A stretch of 64,000 bases of DNA from Algisphaera agarilytica (GTDB lineage Bacteria; Planctomycetota; Phycisphaerae; Phycisphaerales; Phycisphaeraceae). Each line of letters opens with the position of its first letter. Position 1 is the first letter of the stretch. The stretch lies in NCBI RefSeq assembly GCF_014207595.1, contig NZ_JACHGY010000001.1, positions 2,672,836-2,736,835 of the forward strand, read 5' to 3'. A program made the translations under genes and the position numbers. This document shows positions 46,208 through 57,707 of this stretch, piece after piece. Below the pieces are notes generated by a model. It was not told where the DNA came from. It searched no databases and saw only the letters and a program-made list of their open reading frames with translations.

Positions 46208-46819
46208 ATGCCGCTGCCCAATCGTTACATGCAACTCGCGCCCGGGCCCGACCCGGAGCAGATCCCCCAGATCGTGAATATGATCGTGGAGATCCCCAAG
46301 AAGCGGCGGAGCAAGTTCGAAGTCGACAAGACCTCGGGCCTGATCAAGCTCGACCGATATTTGTACAGCTCGGCGATGTACCCCGGCGATTACGGCTTCG
46401 TCCCGCGCACCCATGCCGAGGACGGCGACCCGCTGGACGTGCTGGTGATGGTCAACGAACCGACCTTCGCGGGCTGCCTGATCGAATGCCGCCCGCTGGG
46501 CCTGTTTCGCATGACCGATAAGGGCGACAACGACTTCAAGGTCCTGGCGGTTCCCAACACCGACCCGATCTTCGCCGACTACCTGGACATCAGCGACGTG
46601 CCCAAGCACTTCCTGCGTGAGGTCGAACACTTCTTTGCGACCTATAAAGAACTCGAAGGCGGCAATCAGGTCGTCACCAACGGCTGGGGCGACATCGAAG
46701 AAGCCCACGCCGAGATCCTCAGCTGTATCGAGCGTTTTGAAACGATGCAGAAGCGTCGGGATGAAGACATCACCCAGGAAGCTCAGCGTCCGCTGCGGCG
46801 ATCCAGCGACGCGGCGTGA
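46208..46819 (+). CDS. ppa: Inorganic pyrophosphatase (type I)
   Basis: A 203-residue soluble enzyme hydrolysing pyrophosphate to two phosphates. Start ATG 46208 (MPLPNRYMQLAPGPDP) behind a GAGAGAG; the frame upstream is not chosen. Family marks: VEIPKKRRSKFEVDKTSGLI, MYPGDYGFVPRT, and the signature EDGDPLDVLVM with the three metal-binding Asp. The basic C-terminus (QEAQRPLRRSSDAA) is extra. Divergent from the Na/Pi symporter with ~200 bp between. Confidence 0.94.
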   Translation: MPLPNRYMQLAPGPDPEQIPQIVNMIVEIPKKRRSKFEVDKTSGLIKLDRYLYSSAMYPGDYGFVPRTHAEDGDPLDVLVMVNEPTFAGCLIECRPLGLFRMTDKGDNDFKVLAVPNTDPIFADYLDISDVPKHFLREVEHFFATYKELEGGNQVVTNGWGDIEEAHAEILSCIERFETMQKRRDEDITQEAQRPLRRSSDAA

Positions 46820-47006
46820 TCTAAGCCAGATTAGAAATCGTCTGTTACGAAGGCAACAGTGCCCTGCTTTATTCTGCGCTATCAAAGGTCTGAGTTGATT
46901 AAGTTGAAACAACGATCCGGGTTGCGGTCCGTATGAAATTATGGTTATTCCATCGCTCACGGTGTTTGAGATTATTGGAACTCCCGGTGTGGCGATAAAG
47001 GAATTT

Positions 47007-47661
47007 ATGAACTGTCCAAGTTCAACTTTGGAAAACGAATCTGCCGTCGCCTCCCCACACGGTTGGTTCGCTTGGGGATTAGTCGGGGTTTGGTTCGTGT
47101 TGGTCGCGTCCGGGTTTACGATCGTGAACGCGTCCGGCGCTGCCGGCCAAGCGCCTCCGTTCTGGCCATCGGGTTCGGGCTTGCAAGCCCCGTTCGACGA
47201 TTTCGAAGTGATTAGTTTTTGCCCACACCGACTGCCCGTGCACGACCGCTACGCTGGCCAACATCCGCGCGTTATCCGCGAAACACCCCGAAATATTTAA
47301 CACCCAGATCGTTTTCTTCGATACCGAACGGCGTCGCGACGAATGGGCCGTGACCCGGCTGAAAACGATGGCCCAGGGCATCCCCGGGGCCGAAGTGATC
47401 TTGGCCCACGATGGCCAAGAAGCGAAACGCTTCACGGTTGAAGCCAGCGGCCACGTTCTGGTTTACGACACGGATCACGGCTTACTGTTTAGCGGCGGCA
47501 TCACGCCCTCACGGGAGCACGAAGGCCGGACCCTGGGATTGGACGGGATCGAGTCGTTGATCAAGGAAGACACACAGCTTCCTCTCCTTCAAGACGCGAC
47601 CGTTTACGGCTGCCCGCTGAACTGCCGATGCCAAAACGCTAATCAAAATTGGGAGCTGTAA
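47007..47661 (+). pseudogene. RedB-like thioredoxin-fold protein gene, frameshifted
   Basis: Starts ATG 47007 after AAAGGAA. Frame 1: an N-terminal membrane span (WFAWGLVGVWFVLVASGFTI), then DDFEVISF. At 47216-47220 there is a run of five T. Removing one T continues directly into ISFAHTDCPCTTATLANIRA, then IFNTQIVFFDTERRRDEWAV, GAEVILAHDGQEAKRFTVEA, and YDTDHGLLFSGGITPSREHE to CPLNCRC. That is the RedB-type thioredoxin-like layout (HxxCPC, SGHVL, LFSGGIT-x-RxHEG). As written, the gene is split between two frames and ends early at 47300. It is a pseudogene, a sequencing indel in a homopolymer, or a slippage site. The next gene is also broken. Confidence 0.75.
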
Positions 47662-47694
47662 ATCGAGATTTGTAGTTACAGAAAGTATCGGATC

Positions 47695-49197
47695 ATGATT
47701 TCTATTGAACAAGACAAAGCTGATCTCATTAATTCGAAACTCGATCACGCCTACCGCGACCTCTGGCGTGGCAATGACCGCGTATTTGCCGTAGCCCTAC
47801 TCGTGCAGTGGGGCGTGTTGATTGTGCAGGCCCTGGTAATTTCGTCACGGACCTGGGTCGGCGAAGAGAGCGCGACGCACATCCACGTCTGGGCGGCCTT
47901 GCTGCTGGGCGGGGTGATCTGCCTGCCCACCGCGTTGATGGGTTGGTACCGACGTGGAACACGCACTGCCCGGCTGAGCATGACCGTCGCGCACGCGCGC
48001 GTGGTCGCGCTGATGATCCACTTCGGCGGCGGCCGGATCGAGTGGCACTTTGCGGTGTTTGTCTCGCTGGCGGTGTTGGCGATTTACCGCGACCCTTGGG
48101 TGTTGGTGGTGATGACCGTGCTGGTCGCGGGGGATCACGTGGCCCGCGGCATCTTTGGGCAGCAATCGATCTACGGCTACGTGGGCGCGAGGCAGTGGCT
48201 CTGGCTGGAGCACGCGGTCTGGGTGGTGATCGAGGTCGGGCTGTTGATGGGCGGGATCCGTCGCTCGGCCCGCGAGATGATACAGATCGCCGAACGGGAA
48301 GCTGAGCTCGAACTAGTCGGCCAAGTCGGCATCGCCCGCTCGGTCGACGGCATGATCCAGTACATCAAGCATATCGAGACCACCTGCGACCTGACCGAGC
48401 AGGTCGACTCCCGCTTCGACGGGGTGACCGTCGAGCTGGCGAACACCATGAACGGTTTCATCAAGACCCTGCGTGGCATCATCGAAGAAGTACACGGCGC
48501 GGCGCGCGAGGCGTCGTCTTCATCGATGTCGATCTCGGCGGGCACACAGGAGATGGCGCAGACGGCCGAAAGCATGCTCCAGTAAGCCAAGGCGATCAGC
48601 GGAAACGCCAGTTAAGCCAGCAGTGTGGCGGAACAGGGCAGCCAAGTGATCGGCGAAACCATTCAGGGCCTGCGTGTGATCGGCGAAGGCGTACAGCAGG
48701 GCGGCGAATTGGTGAGCCAACTCGACGGCCGGAGCCAACACATCGGGTCGCTTGTCACGGTGATCCAGGACATCGCCGACCAAACGAACCTCTTGGCGTT
48801 GAACGCCGCGATCGAGTCGGCGCGGGGCGGCGAACACGGGCGGGGCTTCGCGGTTGTGGCCGACGAGGTTCGCAAACTCGCGGACCGCACGGCGAGCGTG
48901 ACCGAGGAAATCCAGAAGGCCATCTCCGAGATCAACATCGAGACGAGCCGGGCCCGTGAGGAGATGGAACGCAACAGCCAGAAGGCCGATGAGTGCGTGG
49001 AGCAGAGCGCGACCGCTGCGGAGATCCTCGAGAGCATCCTCTATCGATAGCGGGACGTCGACGCCGACATCCAGAAGCTCAGCGCGGGTTTCTCCGAAGT
49101 CGGCGACGCCTCATCGTCCATGAGCGAGTCGGTGACGTTGTTGGCCGAGCGGAACGAGCAGCTCACCAAGCTGGCTGAGCAGTTCAAAATGCGTTAA
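47695..49197 (+). pseudogene. Methyl-accepting chemotaxis protein gene with three in-frame stop codons
   Basis: One uninterrupted frame of 501 codons without any indel, but with TAA at 48583-48585 (codon 297), TAA at 48613-48615 (codon 307) and TAG at 49048-49050 (codon 452). N-terminal ~200 residues hold several membrane spans (FAVALLVQWGVLIVQALVIS, LLLGGVICLPTALMGWY). Cytosolic part: SAGTQEMAQTAESMLQ, stop, AKAISGNAS, stop, ASSVAEQGS, then the perfect receptor tip [20 protein letters not shown] and [20 protein letters not shown], and after the third stop RDVDADIQKLSAGFSEV to the end. The two TAA fit CAA (Gln) by a C-to-T change. Without readthrough only the membrane half is made. No chemotaxis operon nearby. 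Confidence 0.85.
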
Positions 49198-49304
49198 TCG
49201 CTCAGGTGTGTATAGACAGCGTTAATATTGTCACTTGGCCGCGCAGGCCTTCCGGCTGTTCTCGTATCCTTGGTGGTATTCCGATTTTTCCACGAGGTAA
49301 TGCG

Positions 49305-50114
49305 ATGAAGCTGCGGAGCGCAAATGGCAGGACAGGTTTTGTTCTATTGGGCATCATTGGCGCGGTGGCCGGAGCGTTTCCTATTGTGGCGGGCAACGTG
49401 ACGCTCGATGCACAAGACCGCGAGACGTCGGTGTTGATCCAGGCGCGGACCGGGCCGGCGGACAATGTCGATGTCACGAACGCCGCGCCGGGCTTTGGTT
49501 TGTTCGACGACACGATCGACGAGGGCCTGGTCATTGGCGACCCGCCGCCGCAGGTCAGCAACGCGTTTGCGGCCCAGACGTCATCGCAGGGTGTGGACGG
49601 CCCCGACTTTGTTTTCGATGCGGCGGGCAATGTGTCGTACGACTCGGTCGAGACGTTCACGCTGACCTTTGCCGACAGCGAGTACGCGGTCACGTTCACG
49701 GTCGACATGAGCACGAACTACAGCCTCACCGGCACGGGCACCTACATCGACGGGGCGGGCGGCGCGGGTGGCTACCGGGTCGCGCTGCTCAAGGGGACCG
49801 AGACGTTTTCGCCCGATCCGATGGACACGGTTTTCACGTCGTTCGGCTTCGCCGATCAGGGGCCGGACTTTGACGGGCTGGTCGAGGTGGTGCCGTTCGC
49901 CGACGCGGGGACGCTGGACCCGGGCACGTACACCATCGTCGGCGACGCGGGGGTGAGCGGCGGGATCAACGCGGGCAACCCGGTGACGGGGTCGTATGAC
50001 TTCGAGCTGCGGCTGTTCGACACGGTGCCGGAGCCGACGACGGGGCTAGTGCTGGCGGGGTTGGTGGTGGCGATGGCGGGGCGGAGGCGAGGGGCGTTGG
50101 TTGGTGCGGTGTGA
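49305..50114 (+). CDS. PEP-CTERM-anchored exported protein
   Basis: A 269-residue exported protein. Start ATG 49305 behind GAGG; the signal peptide includes GFVLLGIIGAVAGAFPIVAG. The body is a beta-rich domain (YDSVETFTLTFADSEYAVTF, SYDFELRLFDT) with low-complexity Asp/Gly segments. C-terminal sorting signal: VPEPTTGLVLAGLVVAMAGR followed by RRG, the PEP-CTERM motif with transmembrane helix and Arg cluster, processed by exosortase. Function unknown; such proteins are surface or matrix components. The exosortase is not in the window. Confidence 0.82.
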   Translation: MKLRSANGRTGFVLLGIIGAVAGAFPIVAGNVTLDAQDRETSVLIQARTGPADNVDVTNAAPGFGLFDDTIDEGLVIGDPPPQVSNAFAAQTSSQGVDGPDFVFDAAGNVSYDSVETFTLTFADSEYAVTFTVDMSTNYSLTGTGTYIDGAGGAGGYRVALLKGTETFSPDPMDTVFTSFGFADQGPDFDGLVEVVPFADAGTLDPGTYTIVGDAGVSGGINAGNPVTGSYDFELRLFDTVPEPTTGLVLAGLVVAMAGRRRGALVGAV

Positions 50115-50132
50115 GTGGGATGTGTTGTGAAA

Positions 50133-50163
50133 GCCGCGGCGGCCCCGGGTCATTGACCCGGGG
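50133..50163. repeat. Second copy of the GCCGCGGCGG + CCCGGGTCATTGACCCGGG element
   Basis: Identical over 31 bp to 20700-20730. Lies between convergent genes, as the other copy does. Confidence 0.85.
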
Positions 50164-50172
50164 CTAAAGTGA

Positions 50173-50202
50173 AACCGCTCACGGTTTTGGCCGTGGGCGG
50201 TT
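50173..50202 (-). terminator. Hairpin terminator of the monomeric isocitrate dehydrogenase gene
   Basis: AACCGCCCACGG/CCGTGAGCGGTT stem on the minus strand with a short loop, followed by TCACTTT. The T-run is weak, so efficiency is uncertain. Confidence 0.6.
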
Positions 50203-50227
50203 GTGGTTTTGGGAGGGAGGGTGTGCG

Positions 50228-52513
<2,286 letters not shown>

Positions 52514-52553
52514 TCAATGCAATTTCAAGCGGGGGGTCAAGGAGACCTGCGGG

Positions 52554-54184
52554 ATGAGATGGGGTGTGGTGCTGGCTTGGGGGGTGTTGACGGCAGCGGC
52601 GTTGTGGCCCGGGTTGGCCGATGCGCCGCTGACGGGGACCGAGGGTCACCGCGCGATGACGGGCTCGCAGATGCTCGAGCGGGGGGAATATGTGGTGCCG
52701 ACGTTGTTCGGGCAGACTTATCTGCGTAAGCCCCCGGGGCAGTACTGGCTGATCGCGGGGGCCGAGGGGGTGGTGGGGCAGCCGACCGAGTGGGTCTGGC
52801 GGCTGCCCGGGGTGCTGTCGATCGCGGGGCTGGTGGCGTTGTTGGCGTGGTGGGGCGGGCGCTGGTTCGGAACGATGGGGGCGTTGGCAGCGGGGGCGGC
52901 GGCGGTGTCGTTGTTTTCGTGGTGGACCATGGCGCGATCGGCGGACATCGACGCGGCGAACACGTTGGCGGTCGGGTTGTGTGTGGTGGGCCTGATGGAG
53001 GCGGGGGTGTAGGGGAAGCGTTGGCCATGGGTGCGATGGCGATGGTGGTGATCGGGGGTATGGCGATGTGGCTGCTCAAGGGGCCGGCGGTGTTGGGGGC
53101 GTGGGTTGGTGTGGCGGTGGCGTCGAATTGGCGAGGCGGCCGGGTGCAGAGTTGGGGGCGGGGGTGGAAAGGGTTCTTCCGCAGCCTGTTCCGCGCCAAG
53201 CTGTGGCTGCCGATCGTGTTGGGAGTAGTGGGGTTCGGCGTATGGGCCACGCTGGTGTGGATGCGGATGAGCAGCGCCAGCGACGGGGCGGTCGACACCA
53301 CGGGGATGAATGAAGTGTCCGGTTACATGGGCGGATCCGGGCTGGCACGCTACGGCCGAGCCATCGGCGCAGCGCTGCTATCGCCAACGTATGCACTTCC
53401 CGCATGCCTGCTGGCGATCCCCGTGATCCTCGGGCTTCGACGCGGCACGTGGGAAGAGCGCGAACGGCGACTCCTGATCGGTTTGTTGGCGGCGTTCGTA
53501 GCCGGGGCGCTGGTGAGCCTGGTCGTGGGCCTACGGCAGCCGCGTTACTACTACACGTTGCTGGTGATGGTGCCGATGTTCGCCGCGGCGGTGGCGGGGC
53601 GGTGGGAGGCGATGGTGGGCGGCGACAAAGGGCGTGAAGCCGTGCGGGCGGGCATGTCGGTGTTTGCGATCGTGCTCGCCGTGGGCTCGGGCGTGCTGGC
53701 GAAGACGTCCACTGGAGCGCACGACATGAGCTGGCCGTGGATCACTGCGGGTCTGGCGATCGCGGCGAGCATCTGGGCGCTGGTCGAACTCGTCCGCCAC
53801 CGTGCGGGCTGGGGTTTGGTGGCGCTGTCATTAACGCTGCTCGCCACGATGAGCACCTTCGGCGGGCGCTGGCTGTCGGACAAACACGACAAAGGCGTGC
53901 TCGCCGCCTCGGCTCAGCTCCGCGAGACCGTCGCCGATGCCCCGGCGGTGTACGCCACCAAGACCGTGTTTGACCACCCGGAGATGTACCACCACTCCGG
54001 CGTCTGGCCGACGAAGCTCCCCGCGGACTGGCTCACGCTCGGCCATTCGCTGCGGCCCGGCGCGTGGTGCGTGCTGCAGGACTACGAATGGGAACTCATC
54101 CGCGACCGTGAAGACATCGGACGCTGGCAGCCGCAGGAGATCGTCCTGGACGGCGACACGATGTGGATGGTCCGCGTGCCGTGA
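52554..54184 (+). pseudogene. GT-C (ArnT/PMT-type) membrane glycosyltransferase gene, frameshifted
   Basis: Starts ATG 52554 after AAGGAG. The first frame gives APLTGTEGHRAMTGSQMLER, YLRKPPGQYWLI and WRLPGVLSIAGLVALLAWWG, the periplasmic first loop and early spans of the dolichol-phosphate-mannose-type transferases, then stops at 53010 after GLMEAGV. From the same point, the frame shifted by one base continues VGEALAMGAMAMVVIGG, MAMWLLKGPAVLGAWVGVAV, more spans, RQPRYYYTLLVMVPMFAAAV and a C-terminal domain to 54184. The junction is a run of five G (53002-53006); one more G would restore a single ~543-residue protein. So it is inactivated, phase-variable, or an assembly error. It would transfer a lipid-linked sugar to lipid A or protein. 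Confidence 0.78.
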
Positions 54185-54191
54185 TCAACGC

Positions 54192-54521
54192 CTACTTGCC
54201 GTGCACCATCTTGATCAGGTCGTCGACGGTGCGGTGCGCCTCGACGGGGTGACGCAGCGGCTGATTGCGGTGGATGGTGTAGTGGTTGCGCCGGCCTTCT
54301 TTCTCCCGGGTCACGATCCCGGCGGCTTCCAGGTCGGCGACGATCTTCTGCACGGCCCGCTCGGTGATGTTCACCTGCGTGGCGAGGTCGCGTAGCCGTA
54401 GGTCCGGCTCGAGGGCGAGCAGCAGCAAAACATGCGAGTGGTTGCTGAGAAACGTGAACTGCACGTGGTTATCGGCCTCGTCGGACGGGCGGGAGCTGGG
54501 CGCGGATTTTTTTTGGGCCAT
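54192..54521 (-). CDS. Winged-helix transcriptional regulator
   Basis: A 109-residue HTH protein: FTFLSNHSHVLLLLALEPDL, recognition region LRDLATQVNITERAVQKIVA, wing DLEAAGIVTREKEGRRNHYT. It resembles small MarR/ArsR-like regulators with a helix-turn-helix and little else; no metal-binding cysteines. Divergent from the dimeric isocitrate dehydrogenase gene, with a CACGAA-N6-TTCGTG inverted repeat between, so it probably controls that gene and itself. Confidence 0.78.
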   Translation of the reverse strand: MAQKKSAPSSRPSDEADNHVQFTFLSNHSHVLLLLALEPDLRLRDLATQVNITERAVQKIVADLEAAGIVTREKEGRRNHYTIHRNQPLRHPVEAHRTVDDLIKMVHGK

Positions 54522-54525
54522 GGGC

Positions 54526-54575
54526 TTGACACGATCCTAAAATTGGGATAAAGTTTTCACGAAAATTAATTCGTG
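54526..54575 (+). promoter_or_regulatory. Promoter and candidate operator upstream of the dimeric IDH
   Basis: TTGACA (54526-54531), a 17-bp spacer, and TAAAGT (54549-54554) make a good sigma-70-type promoter towards the isocitrate dehydrogenase. Just downstream lies the inverted repeat CACGAA-AATTAA-TTCGTG (54558-54575), well placed for repression by the adjacent regulator. Confidence 0.6.
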
Positions 54576-54626
54576 CATTTGTTTTCCAGATAGATTTTAC
54601 CATAAACCTCGTCCGGAGACCCCCCG

Positions 54627-56180
54627 ATGACCGCCGCCCTCAAGCATTCCCTGGCCGATCTCGAAGCCCCCGCCTCCCTGCTGTCCGATCAACCCCAGAC
54701 CCGGACCCGTATCGCGGTGGCCTACGGCGACGGCATCGGGCCGGAGATCATGGCCGCCACCCTCAGCATCCTCGACCTCGCCGGGGCCGACCTCGGCTAC
54801 GACACGATCGAGATCGGCGAGAAGGTCTACGAACGCGGCGTCTCGGCCGGCATCGAGCCCGAGTCCTGGGACACCCTCCGCGCCAACAAGGTCTTCCTCA
54901 AGGCCCCTATCACCACGCCCCAGGGCGGCGGCTTCAAGTCCCTCAACGTCACCACCCGCAAGACGCTGGGCCTCTACGCCAACGTCCGGCCGTGCGTCGC
55001 CTACACCCCGTTTGTCGCCAGCAAACACCCCGGCATGGATGTCGTCATCGTCCGCGAGAACGAAGAAGACACCTACGGCGGTATCGAGCACCGACAGACC
55101 TCCGAGGTCACGCAGTGCCTCAAGCTCATCTCCCGGCCCGGCTGCGAGAAGATCGTCCGCTACGCCTTCGAGTACGCCCGGTCCACGGGACGGAAGCGCG
55201 TGAGCTGCTTCACCAAAGACAACATCATGAAGGCGACCGACGGGCTGTTCCACCAGGTCTTTGACGAGATCGCCCCCGAATACCCCGAGATCGAACACGA
55301 CCACTGGATCATCGACATCGGCGCCGCCATGCTCGCCGATCAGCCCGAGCGGTTCGATGTGATCGTCACCCCGAACCTCTACGGCGACATCATCAGCGAC
55401 ATCGCCGCGCAGATCGCCGGCAGCGTCGGCCTCTGCGGCACGTCGAACATCGGCGAAGACTGCGCGATGTTCGAAGCGATCCACGGCAGCGCCCCGGACA
55501 TCGCCGGCCAAGACGTGGCCAACCCCTCGGGGCTGATCCTGGCCGCGGTGCAGATGCTCGTCCACCTGGGCAAGCCCGACGTGGCCGAGCGCATCCACAA
55601 CGCCTTGCTCGCTACGATCGAAGACGGCATCCACACGCCCGACCTCTACGACCCGGACGTGAGCCAACTGAAAGTCGGCACCGCCGAGTTCGCCGACGCG
55701 GTGATCGATCGCCTCGACCTCAAGCCCCGGCAGCTCAAGGCGGTGCAATACCACACCGCGCCCGAACCCGCCGAGGTCAAGGTGCTCAGCCGTAAGGTTC
55801 CGCCCTCCAAGCCGTTCAAGCAATTGGTGGGGGTGGATGTCTTCCTCGACTGGGACGAGCCCCGGCGTGACCCCCAACGGCTCGCGGCCCGCCTGAAATA
55901 CGTCTCGCAGAGCTCGGGCCTCGAGCTCCAGATGATCACCAACCGTGGGGTGAAGGTTTGGCCATCGGGCTTCCCCGAGACCTTCTGCACCGACCACTGG
56001 CGCTGCCGGTTCGTTCCCCGGCAGGCGCACGAAAAGTTTGAGCAAGATGTTTCAACCACGCCCAAGCAGTTGATCCTGCTGCTCACGCACCTGGACAACC
56101 ACGGGCTGGACGTGATCAAAACCGAGAACCTCTACACCTTCGACGGCAAGCCCGGATACTCCTTGGGGCAAGGCCAATGA
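54627..56180 (+). CDS. icd: Isocitrate dehydrogenase, NADP/NAD-type (isocitrate/isopropylmalate dehydrogenase family)
   Basis: A 517-residue member of the decarboxylating dehydrogenase family. N-terminal cofactor region RIAVAYGDGIGPEIMAATL; substrate loop SLNVTTRKTLGLYANVRPCV; VVIVRENEEDTYGGIEHRQT; metal-binding Asp in TPNLYGDIISDIAAQIAGSV; adenine-binding EAIHGSAPDIAGQDVANPSG. The ~150-residue C-terminal extension (VGVDVFLDWDEPRRDPQRLA, TEN-x-YTFDGKPG end) is that of the larger type-II IDHs seen in Thermus and alphaproteobacteria. The N-terminal 30 residues are extra. A strong terminator follows. Having this next to a monomeric IDH is redundant and notable. Confidence 0.9.
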   Translation: MTAALKHSLADLEAPASLLSDQPQTRTRIAVAYGDGIGPEIMAATLSILDLAGADLGYDTIEIGEKVYERGVSAGIEPESWDTLRANKVFLKAPITTPQGGGFKSLNVTTRKTLGLYANVRPCVAYTPFVASKHPGMDVVIVRENEEDTYGGIEHRQTSEVTQCLKLISRPGCEKIVRYAFEYARSTGRKRVSCFTKDNIMKATDGLFHQVFDEIAPEYPEIEHDHWIIDIGAAMLADQPERFDVIVTPNLYGDIISDIAAQIAGSVGLCGTSNIGEDCAMFEAIHGSAPDIAGQDVANPSGLILAAVQMLVHLGKPDVAERIHNALLATIEDGIHTPDLYDPDVSQLKVGTAEFADAVIDRLDLKPRQLKAVQYHTAPEPAEVKVLSRKVPPSKPFKQLVGVDVFLDWDEPRRDPQRLAARLKYVSQSSGLELQMITNRGVKVWPSGFPETFCTDHWRCRFVPRQAHEKFEQDVSTTPKQLILLLTHLDNHGLDVIKTENLYTFDGKPGYSLGQGQ

Positions 56181-56318
56181 TGAAAGATCCAGGTGAACGG
56201 TCCGCCGACCGCCCGACTTGAAATGAACATCGTCTGGAACATGCCAGACGATATCAATCCCTACCCACGGGCTGGCCGACCACAACCCGGCTTCACAATT
56301 GATCTTCCCCGTCTCCCG

Positions 56319-56357
56319 GACGGCCCGCGTCCCCTCTCCGCGGGCCGTCTTTTATTT
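56319..56357 (+). terminator. Rho-independent terminator of the dimeric IDH gene
   Basis: GACGGCCCGCG pairs with CGCGGGCCGTC across a nine-base loop, followed by TTTTATTT. It is between convergent IDH and uxuA. Confidence 0.88.
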
Positions 56358-56375
56358 CCCATCTCCAAAGATGGT

Positions 56376-57434
56376 CTACCACTGGCTGTTGCGTTGGCTC
56401 TTGGCGGCTTCCATCAGGCCTTGCAGATACATCAGGCCCAGCGAGCGGTCGAACAGGCCGTAGCCCGGTCGGCCTTCTTCGCCCCAGATCATCCGGCCGT
56501 GGTCCGGACGCAGCGGGCCGTCGTAGCCGGTGGCGACCAGCGCCTTCATCACCGCGTACATGTCCACGGTGCCGAGGCGGGAGAGGTGGGGGGCTTCGTG
56601 GAACTGCTTGTTGCCGGTGACCGCGACGTTGCGCATGTGCACAAAGTTGATGCGGTTACGCTTGCCGAACTTGCTGACGATCTGCGGGAGGTCGTTGCTG
56701 AGGCTCGCGCCCAGGGAGCCGGTGCAGACGGTGATGCCGTTGGACGGGCTGTCGACCACGCGGGTGATGCGTTCGTAGGCCGCCTCGCCCGTGACGATGC
56801 GCGGCAGGCCCAGGATCGACCACGGCGGATCGTCCGGGTGGATCGCCATCTTCACGCCCGCCTCTTCCGCGACGGGAACCACCCGCTCCAGGAAGTAGGT
56901 CAGGTTGTTCCACAGCGTGTCGGTGCCCAGCGCCCGGAACTGCTCGATGAGTTCTTTGAACCGCTCGGGCGTGTACACGGTCGACCAGCCGGGCAGGTTC
57001 GCGGCGCCCTCGGCATCAAGATCGATGTCGTTGAGCTCTTCGTAGCAGAAGCTCAGGGCGTGCGATCCGTCGGCGAGGGTGTGCTGGAGATTGGTCCGTG
57101 TCCAGTCGAACACGGGCATGAAGTTGTAGCAGAGCGTGGGGATGCCGGCCTTGCCGACATTGCGGATCGATTCGCAGTACGCATCGATGTAGTCGTCGCG
57201 TGTGGGCAGGCCGAGCTTGATGTCTTCGTGGACCGAGATCGACTCGATGACGTCGAGCTCGAGGCCTTCCTGGTTGATGATCTGACGCAGGGCCGCGATC
57301 TTCTCGAAGGGCCAAACGTCGCCGACCTCGACGTCGTAGATCGCGCTGACGATCCCGGTGACGCCGGGGATTTGACGGATTTTGCTCAGCGGCACGGGGT
57401 CATCCGTGCCGAACCATCGCATGGTCATTTTCAT
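56376..57434 (-). CDS. uxuA: Mannonate dehydratase
   Basis: A 352-residue enzyme dehydrating D-mannonate to 2-keto-3-deoxygluconate in glucuronate/alginate-type sugar acid breakdown. MKMTMRWFGTDDPVPLSKIR at the N-terminus; CYNFMPVFDWTRTNL, GVKMAIHPDDPPWSILGLPR, TVCTGSLGASLSND, RINFVHMRNV and GPLRPDHGRMIWGEE are standard family blocks with metal-binding His/Cys/Asp residues. Length normal. The start could also be the second Met (MTMRWFG). It stands alone, without uxaC or kdgK nearby. It fits catabolism of algal or plant uronic acids. Confidence 0.93.
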   Translation of the reverse strand: MKMTMRWFGTDDPVPLSKIRQIPGVTGIVSAIYDVEVGDVWPFEKIAALRQIINQEGLELDVIESISVHEDIKLGLPTRDDYIDAYCESIRNVGKAGIPTLCYNFMPVFDWTRTNLQHTLADGSHALSFCYEELNDIDLDAEGAANLPGWSTVYTPERFKELIEQFRALGTDTLWNNLTYFLERVVPVAEEAGVKMAIHPDDPPWSILGLPRIVTGEAAYERITRVVDSPSNGITVCTGSLGASLSNDLPQIVSKFGKRNRINFVHMRNVAVTGNKQFHEAPHLSRLGTVDMYAVMKALVATGYDGPLRPDHGRMIWGEEGRPGYGLFDRSLGLMYLQGLMEAAKSQRNSQW

Positions 57435-57707
57435 GGGTAAAACTCAGGGGGGATTCTGGCGGGTGAATTAAATATATAATCAAGGGGGTTGATGTCAAAT
57501 CGATCGCGGAAATCTTGCGTGAGCCGCCGAGGCGATCGCGGCGTGAGGTGGCCCGCGGGAACCCAAGCCATCGCTTGCCCGGCGAGAGGTTGTTACAAAA
57601 ACAAGTGGCGGAAGAGTTTCGGCCAGCCGATATCGGTGAAGGTGAACCTCAATCGTTCATCGATTTCGTCGTTGACATCCCCCACCCGCACGACTACATT
57701 TTCGCAC

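Noticed and set aside
48625-49050. Separate small receptor-tip protein (142 residues)
   Set aside because: It is in the same frame as the upstream receptor and begins in mid-domain, so it is better read as part of the interrupted gene; independent translation cannot be excluded.
57489-57707. Long 98-residue version of the leader peptide
   Set aside because: Upstream part has no ribosome-binding site or family features; the Leu-rich 25-codon frame alone explains the attenuator layout.
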